DNA from: Gonatopus flavifemur
Lineage: Eukaryota > Arthropoda > Insecta > Hymenoptera > Dryinidae
DNA length: 64,000 nucleotides
Direction: 5' to 3'
Assembly: GCA_018340375.1 (NCBI GenBank)
Contig: JAFFJZ010000046.1
Span: 620,001-684,000, forward strand
The position numbers and the translations under genes were made by a program. Of the stretch, positions 47,669-59,159 are shown one piece after another. Numbering within the stretch: position 1 is the first letter of the stretch; the number at the start of each line of letters is the position of its first letter. The notes beneath the pieces are model-generated. The model was not told where the DNA came from. It did not search any database and saw nothing but the letters and a program-made list of their open reading frames with translations.

Positions 47669-50600
47669 CCCATCAAGTCCCAAAATGACATTTTTGCGTT
47701 GTATTTTTCAACGGCTGTACTTTCTAAGAAAAAGGGTTATGGAAAACTCCAGAACAACCAGTTTCGATGGAGAATTGACTGATCTTTCAGGATCTGATAT
47801 TAGTTTTTCCGAGAAATGCACCTGTCACAAGATATACAGGTTTGTTTCCGAAAGAACGCGAAGTTTAAAACTTCTCTTTTTCTTCATCTCATGTTTTCAC
47901 ATTGGAATCGTGTCATAATTCTTTTTGTAACTACAGGAACCGCGTCAATTTACTCCAAACTTCAATTTATGCCTTGGACAATCGGATAAACTCATGTGGA
48001 AACAACCAAAATGGCAGCTTAGACGTGGAAAAAATGTCAAAAAATTCAAGAGTTTTTCATTCAAAAACGATGGACTTGAGGCAAAAATTTTACTGCAAGA
48101 AAAGTTCCTAAAATTGATCAAAAAACACGCTCAAATTTTTTCAGAATTTTTTGACAACTTTTTTGAATTTCCAAAATCGCCAAAATTTGAAAATTCAAAA
48201 AAAGCGTCAAAAAATTCTGAAAAAATTTGAGCGTGTTCTTTGATTGATTCTAAGAACTTTTTGTTCGGTGAAATTTTTTCCTTAAGTCCATCGTTCTCTA
48301 ATAAAAAATTCTTGAAGTTTTTGTCCACTATTCTGCGGTTTTTTCATAGTTTGGCATTTTTGAATATGCCTCTTATGATATATTTCATATGGGATGTAAC
48401 ACGTTATTTCTGGTGAACATGTTCCATTCATATATGTTTTCATGTAGTGAATCGATTACGTATTATTGAGAATCTTTTGGAAACGTAAACCCAACACCTC
48501 TTATCGTAAACTGTTTCATTGACTCCATGTGCATACATTCTTTAGCCGTCAAAATTTTGTCGCCGTTGTCCGGTCCTCACCACGTGGAGGTAAATGTATA
48601 AAAAACCCTCCTTTTCTTTTTTTTTCCAATTTTCAAATTTTTTTGGTAGTTTTTTCAATTAAGAAAAAATTTTTTTTCTGATTTTTTTTTGTTTTTTTTC
48701 ATACATAAAGATGAAGTTTCATGTTGCACTACAGGTCGATGTAAGGCAGGAATTGCGAAAGTAAGGATTGCAAATTGTACACATTTCATATGTCCTCATC
48801 CCACATTTTTTATAATTCCTACAATTTTTCCTTGCTATACCAGTAACAATTTCATGGACTTCTTTCCCTTTGTTACCTTTTGCGGAATAAAATTCAGCAA
48901 GTTCTAAAGCCATCTCCTTAGATCCAATTTTTTTGTCACGATTTGATAAATTATGGATTATAAGGGCCTTTGTTATCGATGATTGGATCAGTCGAAGAAA
49001 AATGGCCCAAGTCCATCCTTGTGCTCTTATGCATGCCATCAAATTACTACAATGTCCATCATGTAGATCGACACCACCCATGTATTTATCATATTGTGAG
49101 AAAGCTCTGGGAAATGGAATATCGTTTTCAGTTCTTGATTCTTTCGAATATCTTTTGACTGTTGACATTGGAGTTTCACCTGCGGCGGTGGATAGCAAAG
49201 ATACTGGTTTCGAATCCATGATTGTGATATAGTCCAAACCGCTTTCTTCTTCGTGTTTGATTGAGAACGTTCCTCTTATTACTTTTCTTATCCAATCCAT
49301 TATCGGTATTCACTCTGTGTCCCCTCACGGTGCCAGTTGCTCTCAAGCCGACTGTTTGCAAATGGATCAGTAAGTCTGGACTACAAAAAAAGTTATCAAA
49401 ATATAAATGATATTGAATTATTCTCCGTGGAACAACATCAACAAGTAGCCTTTGGATCATCTGCATAACGACACGACTCCCTAAGGGACATTTGGATAGT
49501 TTGACTTGTTTATCAGACGAATGAATATTCGACCCCTTGCCACAATAAATCTCACAATCGGACAGATATCCCTCTGAGTTACAAATGCCCCACATTTTGA
49601 TGCCAAAGCGCGCGGGCTCATCTTTCATAAACTCGAGCAAAATGGTTTTTCCGTGAAACTTCACCATCATTTCATCTATCGACAAAGCGGTAGAGAAAAA
49701 ACCAAATTGCAAAGCGTTCCTCTTGAAAATTTCGAAAATAACACGTACTTTCCAAGCTCTGTCATTATAATTCTGATCTTCAGGTTTCGAAAATTTTAAT
49801 TTTGATTCAATTTTGAGAAATTTATCACGACTCATTGCTTTTGCCACATTAGGACAGGCCAGTAATGGCCGATTAGACCAATAGTCTTTCTGAGATTGTC
49901 TTGGATTGAAAATTAACATTATAATTATCCCTAAAAAGATATCGAATTCATCTAATGTTAAATCGCAGTCATTCATACGAGTAATTTCGATGATATATTA
50001 TTTCAAATCGGCGGAGAAAAAAGTTCGAACAACTGTACATATGGAGATTCAAGAACAAATTTTTTCGTTTTCTCAGAGAGTAAGTTCTCATTTTCAGGAT
50101 ATTGTTCACACTTTCTTTCTCCGTTCTTCCATACGTAAATATGATTAGGCTCCAGTTCCGACTGATTTTCTTCATAGTTACTCATAACCTGATAACTAAT
50201 ATTTGGAACTTCATCATCAGAAATTTGACAACCTTCAGATTCAGATTCAGAATCAGAGTCAGATGGTCCAGAGCAATCACCCTGAGGAACAATTATTGCA
50301 TCAAAGTCACCATCTGCACGCTCTTCAATTTCTACATCTTGCTGGTGACTTGATCGTTCCCGGCGTTTTCCTGATGAAGCAGACATTGTCTGTTTCACTT
50401 CCAATGAATAATATCACCAGTTTCGTCAGGCTAAACTGCTATTTGTTTATTTTATGGAATCAATGTTCTTCCCACAATAGATAAGTTCATTATTGAATTC
50501 TATTTCTGTGGAACATGAAGTATTCCGTTGATATATTGTCCTAATACGATTCGCGGTTTATAAGAGAATGCAATCTAATACCAATTCACAAAAATACCGA

Positions 50601-51475
50601 TTTTCTTTTATATGTTAGATGATATGTAATCATTGATCATCTATCAGAGTCATCACGTCGATAGTGTTTAGAGAACATATGAGGCATGGACTATATGTTG
50701 TAAGAAGACAATTTTGTGAATAAAAAAATATCAAAGATACTCATAATATTACATGTGAAATATATTATGAGAGGCATATTCAGAAATGCCAAACTATAAA
50801 AAAACTGCAGAATAGTGGACAAAAACTTCAAGAATTTTTTATTACAAATATATGGACTTGAGGAAAAAATTTTACCGAACAAAAAGTTCTTAGAACTGAG
50901 CAAAGAACACGCTCAAATTTTTTTCAGAATTTTATGACGCTTTTTTTGAATTTCCAAATTTCGGTGATTTTGGAAATTCAAAAAAGTTGTCAAAAAATTC
51001 TGAAAAAATCTGAGCGTGTTCTTTGATCAATTCTAAGAACTTTTTGGTCAGTAAAATTTTTGCCTCAAGCCCATCGTTTCCGAATGAAAAATTCTTGAAG
51101 TTTTTGACATTTTTCCCACGTTTAAGCCGCCATTTTGGTTGTTTCCCCATGAGTTTTTCCAATCGTCCAAGGCATAAATTGAAGTTCGAAGTGAATTGAC
51201 GTGGTTCCTGTAGTTACAAGGAGAATAATGACACGATTCCAATGTGAAAACATGAGATGAAGAAAAAAAGAAGTTTGAAAATTCGCGTTTTTTCGGAAAA
51301 ACACCTGTTTATCTTGTGGCAGGTGCATTCCTCGGGAAAACTAATATCAGGTTCTGAAAGATCAGTCAATTCTCCATCGAAACTGGTCTGTCTGGAATTT
51401 TCCATAACCCTTTTTCTCAGAAAGTACAGCCGTTGAAAAATACAACGCAAAAATGTCATTTTGGAACTTGATGGG
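47669..51475 (-). mobile_element. piggyBac transposon, copy 2
   Basis: The ends CCCATCAAGTCCCAAAATGAC and a partner finishing ACTTGATGGG are flanked by TTAA at 47665-47668 and 51476-51479. Length is 3807 bp, and it carries no nested element. It is inserted in the reading frame of the RTE LINE. Inverted arms of about 700 bp each contain an inner palindrome (48064-48297 and 50850-51079). The transposase reads on the minus strand. Confidence 0.93.
48719..50386 (-). pseudogene. piggyBac transposase, frameshifted
   Basis: It starts at ATG 50386 (MSASSGKRRERSSHQQD) with an acidic N-terminal region (SDSDSESESEG). The frame ends at 50003. An extra T and a TAA precede the next frame (from ~49976, MNDCDLTLDEFDIFLGI), exactly as in copy 1. 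The core shows SIDEMMVKF, SDCEIYCG and YFDNFF. A one-base insertion near 49285 (after NGLDKK) shifts to the frame 49300-48719, which has YMGGVDLHD and the Cys-rich C-terminus (CGM..MCTICN..SCLTSTC). DDE_Tnp_1_7-type core. Inactive, but only three small lesions are visible. Confidence 0.9.
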
Positions 51476-53360
51476 TTAAGAAATTTTTTGGACAAATGAA
51501 ATCTAGAAGCAGTAAGATCGGAAATTCTCTAGGAAGACAATTGATAAGACCGGAGGAAAAGATAGAACAATGTATCAATCATTCAGAAGATCTGTAGAAA
51601 GGAAGCGACAATATAGGATTCTTAGAGAGGGAGAAAGATGTCAATGAAGAAGGATTGGGAGATTTAATTTTGAGATCAGGATTCGACAGGGCTCCAAAAG
51701 AATTGAAAAATGATAAAGCGCCACGAATAGATGGCATAACAGCGGACCTTATCAAAGCCTCCAGTCAGAGAACTCGTGACGCACTGTTTGAATTGGTCAG
51801 AGATATGTACGAAATAGGCGAAATACCAAAAGATTTCCAGGAGAATAAGATTGTCGCCATTCCAAAAAAACAAGGAGCAGACAAATGCGAGAACTACAGA
51901 ACGATTAGTTCAACTTCACATGCCTCGAAAATACTGACAAAAATCATATACAGGAGAATAGAGAATAAAATAGAGAGTGGATTAGCAGAAGATCAGTTCG
52001 GTTTTGGGAAAAATAAGGGAACGCGAGAAGCAATATTAGCACTGAGAACAGTAGTAGAGAAAAGTCTGGAGTTCAAAAAGTCTGTGTATATAGGTTTCGT
52101 AGATATACAAAAAGCATTCGATAATGTTGATTGGGAGAAGATGTTTGCGATTTTGAAAAAGGTAGGAATTGATTTCAGGGATAGGAGAATGATATATGAA
52201 TTATATAAGAATCAAACCGCAATAATAGGAATAGAGGGTCAAAAAGGAGAAGCACAAATTAGAAGAGGGGTGAGACAAGGATGCTCACTATCGTCATTGA
52301 TTTTCAATTTGTATATAGAAGAAGCGATGAACGAAGTGAAGGAGCAAGTGCAATTCAAATTAAAGATTCAAGGTGGAAATGTAAGCATGTTGAGATTTGC
52401 GGATGACATAGCTATATTAGCTACGAGTAGTGCTGAGTTGGAAAATACTCTCAACACTATGAAAAAAATATTACTAGACAAATATTGTATGAATATAAAT
52501 AAGGACAAAACAAAATTCATGATTTGTACAACAGCGAAAACAGCTAGAAGAACGGAAATCAAAATAGATACCGAGACAATTCAACAGGTGAAAGAATTCA
52601 AATATCTAGGAAGCATAATTACAGAAAACGGCAAAAGCGGAAGAGATATAAGAGCAAGAATAGCACAAGGGAAACAGGCTTTCCACCAAAAGAAACAGTT
52701 ACTATGTTCGAAGAATATGAGCTCAGCAGTAAGGAAGAAATTCTTGAAGAGTTACGTTCGGAGCACAGCATTATATGGTTGCGAAACTTGGACAATTGGA
52801 AAAACGGACCAACGAAGACTTGAAGCTCCTGAAATGTGGTGTTATAGAAAAATGCTTAGGATAAAGTGGATAGAGAAAGTAAGAAATGAAGAAGTACTGG
52901 AGAAGGTCAATGAGGAAAGAAGTCTCTTGAGACAGGTCGTGAAAAGAAGAAGTAATCTGATAGGACACACATTAAGGCATGATAGCTCATTGTAAACAAT
53001 ATTGGAAGGAAAAATGAATGGTAAAACTCGAAGAGATAGACCTAGATTGAGTTATATGGAGCAAATTATACAAGATAAGGGTTGCCGTAGATATGCAGAA
53101 ATTAAGCGGTTAGCGGATAATAGACAGGGTTGGAGGATTTCATCAAACCAGTCATAAGACTGATTACTTCATAATGAGTTGGTCTCCATAATACATATTA
53201 GTGGAGGTGAAAGCAAATTGGGAAAAGTAGTTGCCCTGTGGCACCTGTTCTTATTGATAGATAGTGAAGTGCTATTGCAAGCATTTTAAAAATTTTTCTG
53301 CAACTCATTCAGGCAGCGCACTCATTGCAATTTGGGAATAGCCAGAATAAGCGTTAATCT

Positions 53361-53604
53361 GAGCCACACATTTGTTGCCCTCGAACCACGTTTGTTGGTT
53401 TACAGCTAACATTACATCCACAAGCAGAAACGGAAGTTGGTTTTCCAAAAGATCACGATATTTTCCATGGTTCGAGTTACCTCCAATGAAGTGGGCACTG
53501 ACAAGCTTGTGATCAATTATTTCACACCAAATGTACACGAACACGGGCGTGAATACAGTTGTTCACGGTCGTCCACATACACGGTCGTTGAATTCAAAGC
53601 ATTA
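53361..53604 (-). pseudogene. Middle fragment of a DUF4817-type transposase
   Basis: On the minus strand the frame gives CEIIDHKLVSAHFIGG, then KYRDLLENQLPFLL and QQTWFEGNKC, aligning with CGIIDDQLVGSHFIEG of the copy at 56.6 kb. It is cut on one side by an AGATCT MITE (53605) and on the other by the foldback end near 53360. The second and third acidic motifs are missing. Probably the same original copy as 45020-45330. Confidence 0.75.
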
Positions 53605-53928
53605 CCCGAGAAAAAGTGAATTAGATCTAATGAGATCCATGTAAATCTCTTGAGATATAAGATCTCTCTTCAAATATATGTAGATTCCTTCAGATTAAAA
53701 TTTTTGGAAAACAATATTTACGAAAATTCAAAGAGATCTACTTATATCTCAAGGAATCTTCTTGAACCAGATTCCTTGAGGCATGAGTAGATGAGGCTCT
53801 TTGGATCTTCGTAGATCTTGTTTTTCCAAAGTTTAGATCTAAAGAGATCTACATATATCTAAAGAGATCTACTTATATCTCAAAAGATCTACATAGATCT
53901 CATGAGATCTAATTCACTCTTTCTCGGG
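53605..53928. mobile_element. Foldback MITE rich in AGATCT, copy 2
   Basis: The ends match copy 1 (303-897): CCCGAGAAAAAGTGAATTAG on the left and ..AATTCACT.TTTCTCGGG on the right. TA lies on both sides (53603-53604 and 53929-53930). At 324 bp it is shorter than copy 1, with fewer AGATCT motifs and some internal rearrangement. Confidence 0.85.
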
Positions 53929-54491
53929 TACATGAAAACAAGACATACCACATCGAATCGGTGTGTGTAATTGCGTTCTGTCTCTCGATATTTTCGGTTC
54001 ATAACTCGGCACGCCAACGAATATTCTGATTTCTGTATCCTGATTCCTGTAATCTTTTCTTTTGCTGATTGGTAATTTCTTCCTGAATTTCGTCTCTGTG
54101 AAACTTTCTTCCGAAGATGGAGGCCATTCCTGTAGGAGGAAGAATAAAAATGATCCTCATTCATGGTGAATGTGCCAGGAATGTTGATGCCACTATTACC
54201 CATTATGCTGAACGTTTTTCCAACAACATGCGATCTTGGGCATCTTTTTATCGGGTCGTTAAACAATTCATGGAAGAGGAAAGTGTGGGAAAGAGAGGAA
54301 GAGTCCGTCGCAACACACTTACTGTGTTACATCGACAATGAAATTGCTGTATTAGCTGCAGTGAATGCGGATCCTCATGTCGATACTCGAGAAATCGAAC
54401 ATGATTCTGAAATTTCGCAACGTAGTGTATGCAGGATATCGGAAGAACATAAATATCACCCCCAGCACATTTCATTGCATCAAGAACTCCA

Positions 54492-56431
54492 CACGGTGCT
54501 ATAGGAGCATCGATAGGTGATACAGAAATGTGTCGACAAGCGGGATGCGGGGTCATATTCGGTGTAATTTACAGATTGAAAAACCGTTTGAAATGAAATC
54601 TCAACTGTAGCCGTTCTCCAAATATCGATAAATACATTTTCGTTAATTTTATATTGGATCTGATAAGGCAAGAAACACGTCTCCATCATATTATAGTGGT
54701 TAATTCCGGCTCAAAATGCCCGTGTGGACATGTTTTGGGGAAGATTGGATATATAAATCATTGTAAATTATTATTTCGTTATCTTGTTTATATGCGATAG
54801 GTGGGAAAAAGGGTGAATAGACAGTAGTCATAAAAAAAACGCAGAGACTGGTATGTATTTTATTCATGCTGTATTTTCTTGAAGTACTCTGCCATTAGAA
54901 GATTCAATTCAACAGTTGATGAATGAATAAACAATATTCGAAATGATAAATCGCCGAGTCGAAATACAAATACGGTTTTGAGACTCATTATCAGGTTCAA
55001 ATTGAATTGCCTTCGTACTGGTTTAGTCCACTTTATGCAACTTCTATATCGACATTTGATAAATATAAATCTTGAAAACTATATTCAAACCACTTAACCC
55101 ACAATAATTCAAAGCTTTGCTAGTCCAGGAAGTACAAAATAACTAATTAGTCATACTCATAATTACTTGTCAATAATAATGATTTCAAACACACTGAAGA
55201 AATGTGTAGTGCTGATAACAATGGTATAGAGTTTAAAACCAGAAGTTGTGCTGTGATACCTACATTGTGACCTGAATTTCGGTTTGAAATCGATCGTATT
55301 GTCATTTTAACCATAGATTTTTTGCATTGTAGTAAAAGAGCAACTCATTTTATGATAACGAAGATAACTGAAGCATATCTACAACGGGTTGATAGTGAGT
55401 TTTACTTTGACAACAAACTAGATTCCTTTTGTTTCCGTTTCGGGATTCATGTAGTGAATATATGCTCAACACATTCAACAAATGAAGTTACAATGAATCA
55501 TTTCAAATGTTCGCATAAAGACAATAGAAAAAAAGTGGGCGCACCTTGTGGCAAGAAAATTTCGTTCGGGAAAAAAAGGCCAGAACAATTTCTTATAACA
55601 GAAAAACATGAGCAGCTTATTATAATGAGCTCATTAGATCTAGTTCCTTTTGGTGGAATAATATCATTGTAATTACGCGTCTTTTGCAAGGGTCTCCTGT
55701 AATTCATTTTCTCATGCTCCAAATGTGTGATACGACACGTTGCGCATATGCCCAATGGAAACCTTGAATCCTGAAGACTAAAGGCAGGAGTGTGTAAAAT
55801 TTCAATAAGCTGCTCATGTTTTTCTGTTATAAGAAATTGTTCTGGCCTTTTTTTCCCGAACGAAATTTTCTTACCACAAGGTGCGCCCACTTTTTTTCTG
55901 TTGTCTTCATGCGAACATTTGAGCAAAGCTTTGAATTATTGTGGGTTAAGTGGTTTGAATATAGTTTTCAAGATTTATATTTATCAAATGTCGATATAGA
56001 AGTTGCATAAAGTGGACTAAACCAGTACGAAGGCAATTCAATTAGAACCTGACAATGGGTTCCAAAACCGCATTTGTATTTCAACTCGGGTTTTATCCCC
56101 CTTTGATTCACCCTTTTCCCCACCTATCGCATATAAACAAGATAACGAAATAATAATTTACAATGATTTATATATCCAATCTTCCCAAAACATGTTTACA
56201 CGGGCATTTTGAGCTGGAATCAATCACTATCACATGATAAAGACGTGTTTCTTGCCTTATCAGATTCAATATAAAATTAACAAAAATGTATTCATCGATA
56301 TCTGGAGAACGGCTACAGTTATGATTCCATTTCAAACGGATTTCCAATCTGTAAATTACGCTGAATATGACCCCGCATCCCGTTTGTTGACACTTCTTTG
56401 TCATACCCATCGCTGCTTCTAGAGCACCGTG
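54492..56431. mobile_element. 1.9-kb long-TIR element, 4-bp TSD, possibly Chapaev-like
   Basis: The ends are CACGGTGCTATAGGAGCATC and a partner finishing CTAGAGCACCGTG, with TCCA duplicated (54488-54491 and 56432-56435). The host transposase frame confirms the empty site. The inverted arms are long (about 54492-55130 and 55920-56431). Ends starting CAC plus a 4-bp duplication recall Chapaev/CACTA relatives, but that is inference. The centre holds an inverted duplication (55503-55621 versus 55800-55925) carrying a Cys-rich reading frame. Confidence 0.75.
55498..55926 (-). CDS. Hypothetical Cys/His-rich protein fragment inside the 1.9-kb element
   Basis: A minus-strand frame reading KCSHEDNRKKVGAPCGKKIS, then ..QFLITEKHEQLI, PLGICATCRITHLEHEKMN, RRPLQK and IIPPKGTRSN. 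Paired Cys/His (KCSH, APCG, CATC, HLEHE) suggest a zinc-binding N-terminal region. The first ~40 residues recur on the plus strand at 55503-55621 through an inverted duplication, so the last third of this frame (from ~55640 down) is antisense repeat, not protein. It is probably a piece of the element's transposase. Family unknown to me. Confidence 0.4.
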   Translation of the reverse strand: MLKCSHEDNRKKVGAPCGKKISFGKKRPEQFLITEKHEQLIEILHTPAFSLQDSRFPLGICATCRITHLEHEKMNYRRPLQKTRNYNDIIPPKGTRSNELIIISCSCFSVIRNCSGLFFPNEIFLPQGAPTFFLLSLCEHLK

Positions 56432-57011
56432 TCCATAGTAATGATTTTCGAAACCGAATTATTTTCTTGCCAATGGGCACGTAAACAAATCCAATTGAAC
56501 CATGGCACGGTCAATAGGCATAACATGCCCTACTGGAGTGATGAAAATCCACATTGGTTACGCCAAGTTGAACATCAGCGTCAATGGTCTGTAAACGTTT
56601 GGTGTGGGATAATTGATGACCAGCTTGTGGGTTCACACTTCATTGAGGGTCACTTGGACGGCGGGAAATACCGTGGGGCAAGAAATGTGATTTCAACACG
56701 ATAGATGTCCGGCGCATTATTCTCAAGTTGCTCTTCAAGTTTTAGATCGCGAATTCGACGGACGCTGGATCGTGAGGGGTAGTCCAGTGAATTGGCCAGC
56801 AAGATCGCCAGACTTCTTTGTATTGGATTGCTTGAAGAGCGAAGTTTACAAACAAGTGCGAACATTTCGAGGGAACATGCTACAGCGGATCAAGGATGCT
56901 TGTGCCAAAATACCACCTAATATGCTTCGAAGTTGTGTACGATCTTTTGAAGTACGGATCAATAAGTGCATTGAAGTTGAAGGTCACCAATTTGAACATT
57001 TATTGGAATAA

Positions 57012-57586
57012 CTTGGATCCGAACAAAACGAGCATTCAAAATTGTGAGAGGCGACGAGAATCACCAGGAAAAAGCACTTCAACACACGGTGAGAGGCGGG
57101 AGACTCACCAAAAACAAGCACCTCGACGCACGGTGAGAGGCGAGGGGACTCACTCCAAACAAGCACCCCGACGCACGGTAAGGAGACGAAAACAAACTCG
57201 TTCGATTCCTAAGGTGACCTTCAAACGACCTTGAAGGTCAAGGTCATCCCAGGCCCTGCCGGTTTCAGCCTCCGTGTTGCACAACTCTCGTATGACAAAA
57301 TTTCTTCTCTCCCGACCTTGGAATCACCATGGTATTGTCTCGACCTTGAGGTCAAGGTCATATCTCGACGTCAAATCTTCCCCATTCCCGGGGTCGAATA
57401 GGGAGTATCCGATTTGAAATTTCGAAGTTGACCTTCAAATGACCTCGGAGATCGAGGTCAAGGACATTTTCAAGGTCACTGTTGAATAGCACCTTTGACA
57501 CCCTACAACTTTTGCATCAAACATTTCCCCAAAAAAGGTGATCTCACCAAGATATCTCGTTGTCTCAAGATAAATGCCTCACCCTG
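57012..57586 (+). mobile_element. Right arm of the DUF4817-type transposon
   Basis: It runs from the transposase stop to the terminal CACCCTG at 57586, followed by TA. It matches the complement of 39530-40060. It contains a tandem of three ~45-bp units (57045-57185) with CTCACC..AAACAAGCACC.CGACGCACGGT. The open frame through these units is repeat-derived. Confidence 0.8.
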
Positions 57587-57592
57587 TATATA

Positions 57593-58502
57593 CTACTGTG
57601 GGCAAAAAGTAAGATGAATTTTCAATTTAAACTTCGCGGGCTTGACATTTCAGGCTAGTTCTCCTCTTCTTGAGTTGGCAGGACTGTTAATGACATCTGC
57701 GCCAAATTTCATGTCAATGTCATCGACAGTGATACATTTACGCTTGTGTTTACCAAACGACCAAGAGTGCATTTTTCGATTTTTACAATGTCTGATTCAA
57801 TTGAGCAGAGAAGTGCAATCAAATTTTGTTTGCGGAATGAAATTTCGGCTGCGGAAACTTTGAGGATATTGCGGGAGGCCTTTGGTGGTTCCACCATGTC
57901 GCAGAAAAATGTTTATAAGTGGTACAAAGACTTCAGAGAGGGTCGAGAACGTATTGATGACTGGGAGCGCTCCGGACGACCATCGACGTCAACAGATGAC
58001 CAACACGTCAATGAAGTGAAGGAATTAGTGCCCAAAAATCGTCGGTTGACTGTTAGAGACCTCACTGATATGGCTGGAATATCAGAAGGATATTAAGACC
58101 AGAGTTATGGGCCAACAACTCTTGGTTTTTGCATCACGATAATGCACCGTCTCATACTGCACTCGTTCTTCGTGACCATTTCGCCAAAAATTCGACGCAT
58201 ATCGTTCCGCAACCACCGTATTCGCCTGATTTGGCTCCGTGTGACTTCTGGCTATTCCCAAAACTCAAGAGACCACTCCGGGGAAAGCGTTTCGAGTCGA
58301 TTGAGGAGATAAAAGCTGAATCGAAGAAGGCGCTGATGGCTATACCGGAAAGGGACTATTTAGCATGTTTCGATGATTGGAAAAATAATAAGTGTATTTT
58401 ATCGAGAGGAAATTACTTTGAAGGGGATGAAATTGATGTAGAAGAATATATGAAGATTTTTCATTTCACAAACAAGTTCACCTTACTTTCTACCCACAGT
58501 GG
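57593..58502 (+). mobile_element. mariner element with internal deletion
   Basis: The ends CTACTGTGGGCAAAAAGTAAG and a partner finishing CTTTCTACCCACAGTGG are flanked by TA (57591-57592 and 58503-58504). Length is 910 bp against ~1.3 kb for a complete mariner. It lies only 4 bp from the DUF4817 right end (TA at 57587). Confidence 0.92.
57788..58500 (+). pseudogene. mariner transposase, internally deleted
   Basis: The N-terminal part (ATG 57788) has the paired helix-turn-helix: [40 protein letters not shown] and [13 protein letters not shown]. After GISEG the frame stops. A deletion removes the central segment with the first catalytic Asp (usually xxGDE). The C-terminal part resumes near 58115: HHDNAPSHTA, then PYSPDLAPCDFWLFPKLK, giving 34 residues between the second and third Asp (DD34D). 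The C-terminal FEGDEIDVEEY is present. No own stop is found before the TIR. Non-autonomous. Confidence 0.9.
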
Positions 58503-59159
58503 TATATATGTATGTCGTTGTCTCCGCTGTCTTTGAATACTCGTTATTTTGGTTTGAATCGATGGATTATTATTGAACACGGGTTCCGGGGGTTTCCGAG
58601 GGTGAACAATCCACCCAAATTTTCTTCCGTTCTCCTCACAGCATTGGGAATCATAACTCACTCCAGAAATTTCCACCCAAGGTAAAATTTGCTGAAGATG
58701 AATTTCGTGAAGATGGATTTGTGTGGGAATAATCTCGAAAGATCATTTGGAATGAGACCCCGAAAATTTGTGGATTTCGTGTCTTCTCATAGCTTCACAC
58801 ATGATGGGACCAAGGATGTAATGTATGGTTCTCCATGTTGATTTTGCTCCCTTGTTAGGGGGAATCTTTGTGATCGTTCCGAGGGATTCAAAGTTTTGTT
58901 GTCTCCAAATTGAAAAGTTCTCAGACCAAAATGTTTCTCCGAACTTGAGGGAATTCTTTGGTTCCGTGTCCATCTGTCTGTCTGTCTGGATGTGTACCCC
59001 ACCCCCTAGAATTGCGAACACACATACCTCTCGTTCTAATCACCCGATCTTCATGAAATTTTTATCACGATTGTGGATCGAGGTAATAGTGGTCCCATAT
59101 GAGCTTTGACTTGATTGTGACAGAAGAATGGGGAACAGAAAGGAATGGTGGTATGGTAT
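58503..59159. other. Intergenic, TCTG microsatellite
   Basis: No gene. ATCTGTCTGTCTGTCTGGAT at ~58972 and a following TTCATGAAATTTTTATCACG resemble the 306-bp units at 15.1-15.7 kb. CGAGGTAATAGTGGTCCCAT at 59079 reappears in part at 62820 beyond the hAT. Confidence 0.5.

Larger units (their letters stand above)
46365..53157 (+). pseudogene. RTE endonuclease-reverse transcriptase, interrupted by piggyBac
   Basis: One polyprotein: an APE endonuclease nicks the target, and a reverse transcriptase copies the RNA there. It is open from ATG 46365 to 47668; rejoining across TTAA, the same frame continues from 51480 to TAA 53157 (994 codons in all). The endonuclease shows GAWDVRSLRQTG, GISEMRWPQ, IIGDWNAVVG, QIDYILVKQRF and ESDHNMLL. 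The RT shows KAPRIDGITADLIKA, FVDIQKAFDNVDW, GVRQGCSLSSLIFNLYI, RFADDIAIL and FKYLGSIITENG. Lesions are only TAG at 51595 and TAA at 52993 (GAA in the fragment at 27.8 kb), besides the insertion. Related to proteins often mis-annotated as craniofacial development protein 2-like. Confidence 0.9.
46010..53176 (+). mobile_element. RTE-type LINE, near full length, with piggyBac inserted
   Basis: An exact 11-bp duplication, AGTTGGTCTCC, lies at 45999-46009 and 53177-53187. Removing the piggyBac (47669-51475 plus one TTAA) leaves ~3.36 kb: a 5' leader, one long ORF and a short 3' end TGATTACTTCATAATG. Single-ORF organisation, short 3' end and protein type are typical of RTE/BovB-like LINEs. The preserved TSD and few lesions suggest a recent insertion. 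Confidence 0.9.
45329..53360. mobile_element. Foldback ends enclosing an RTE LINE
   Basis: GGCTTATTCAGGCTTCCC at 45329 and a diverged complement near 53360 start inverted arms of ~140 bp, sharing CCTGAATGAGTT, AAGCACTTTACT/AAGTGCTATTGC and CCTGTGGCAC. Between them only ~530 bp (45470-45998) and a few dozen bp (53188-53220) belong to the foldback itself. The left part holds another ~150-bp hairpin at about 45808-45960. No own gene is seen. Confidence 0.6.
54117..57011 (+). pseudogene. DUF4817-type transposase split by a 1.9-kb element
   Basis: The N-terminal part starts at ATG 54117 (MEAIPVGGRIKMILIHGECA). After a slip near 54320 it continues with VDTREIEHDSEISQRSVCRI and HPQHISLHQELH. The element 54492-56431 interrupts here. 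The text resumes at ~56437 (NDFRNRIIFLPMG), then NRHNMPYW, QRQWSVNVWCGIIDDQLVG, FQHDRCPAHYS, WPARSPDFFVLD and a final HQFEHLLE. The first acidic motif (xTDEATF) is deleted, the third motif region has lost residues, and several frameshifts are present. Non-functional. Confidence 0.85.

Noticed and set aside
55322..55672. Plus-strand 116-codon frame as a separate gene
   Set aside because: Its Cys-rich half is the inverted duplicate of the minus-strand frame at 55498-55926; the other half shows no domain.
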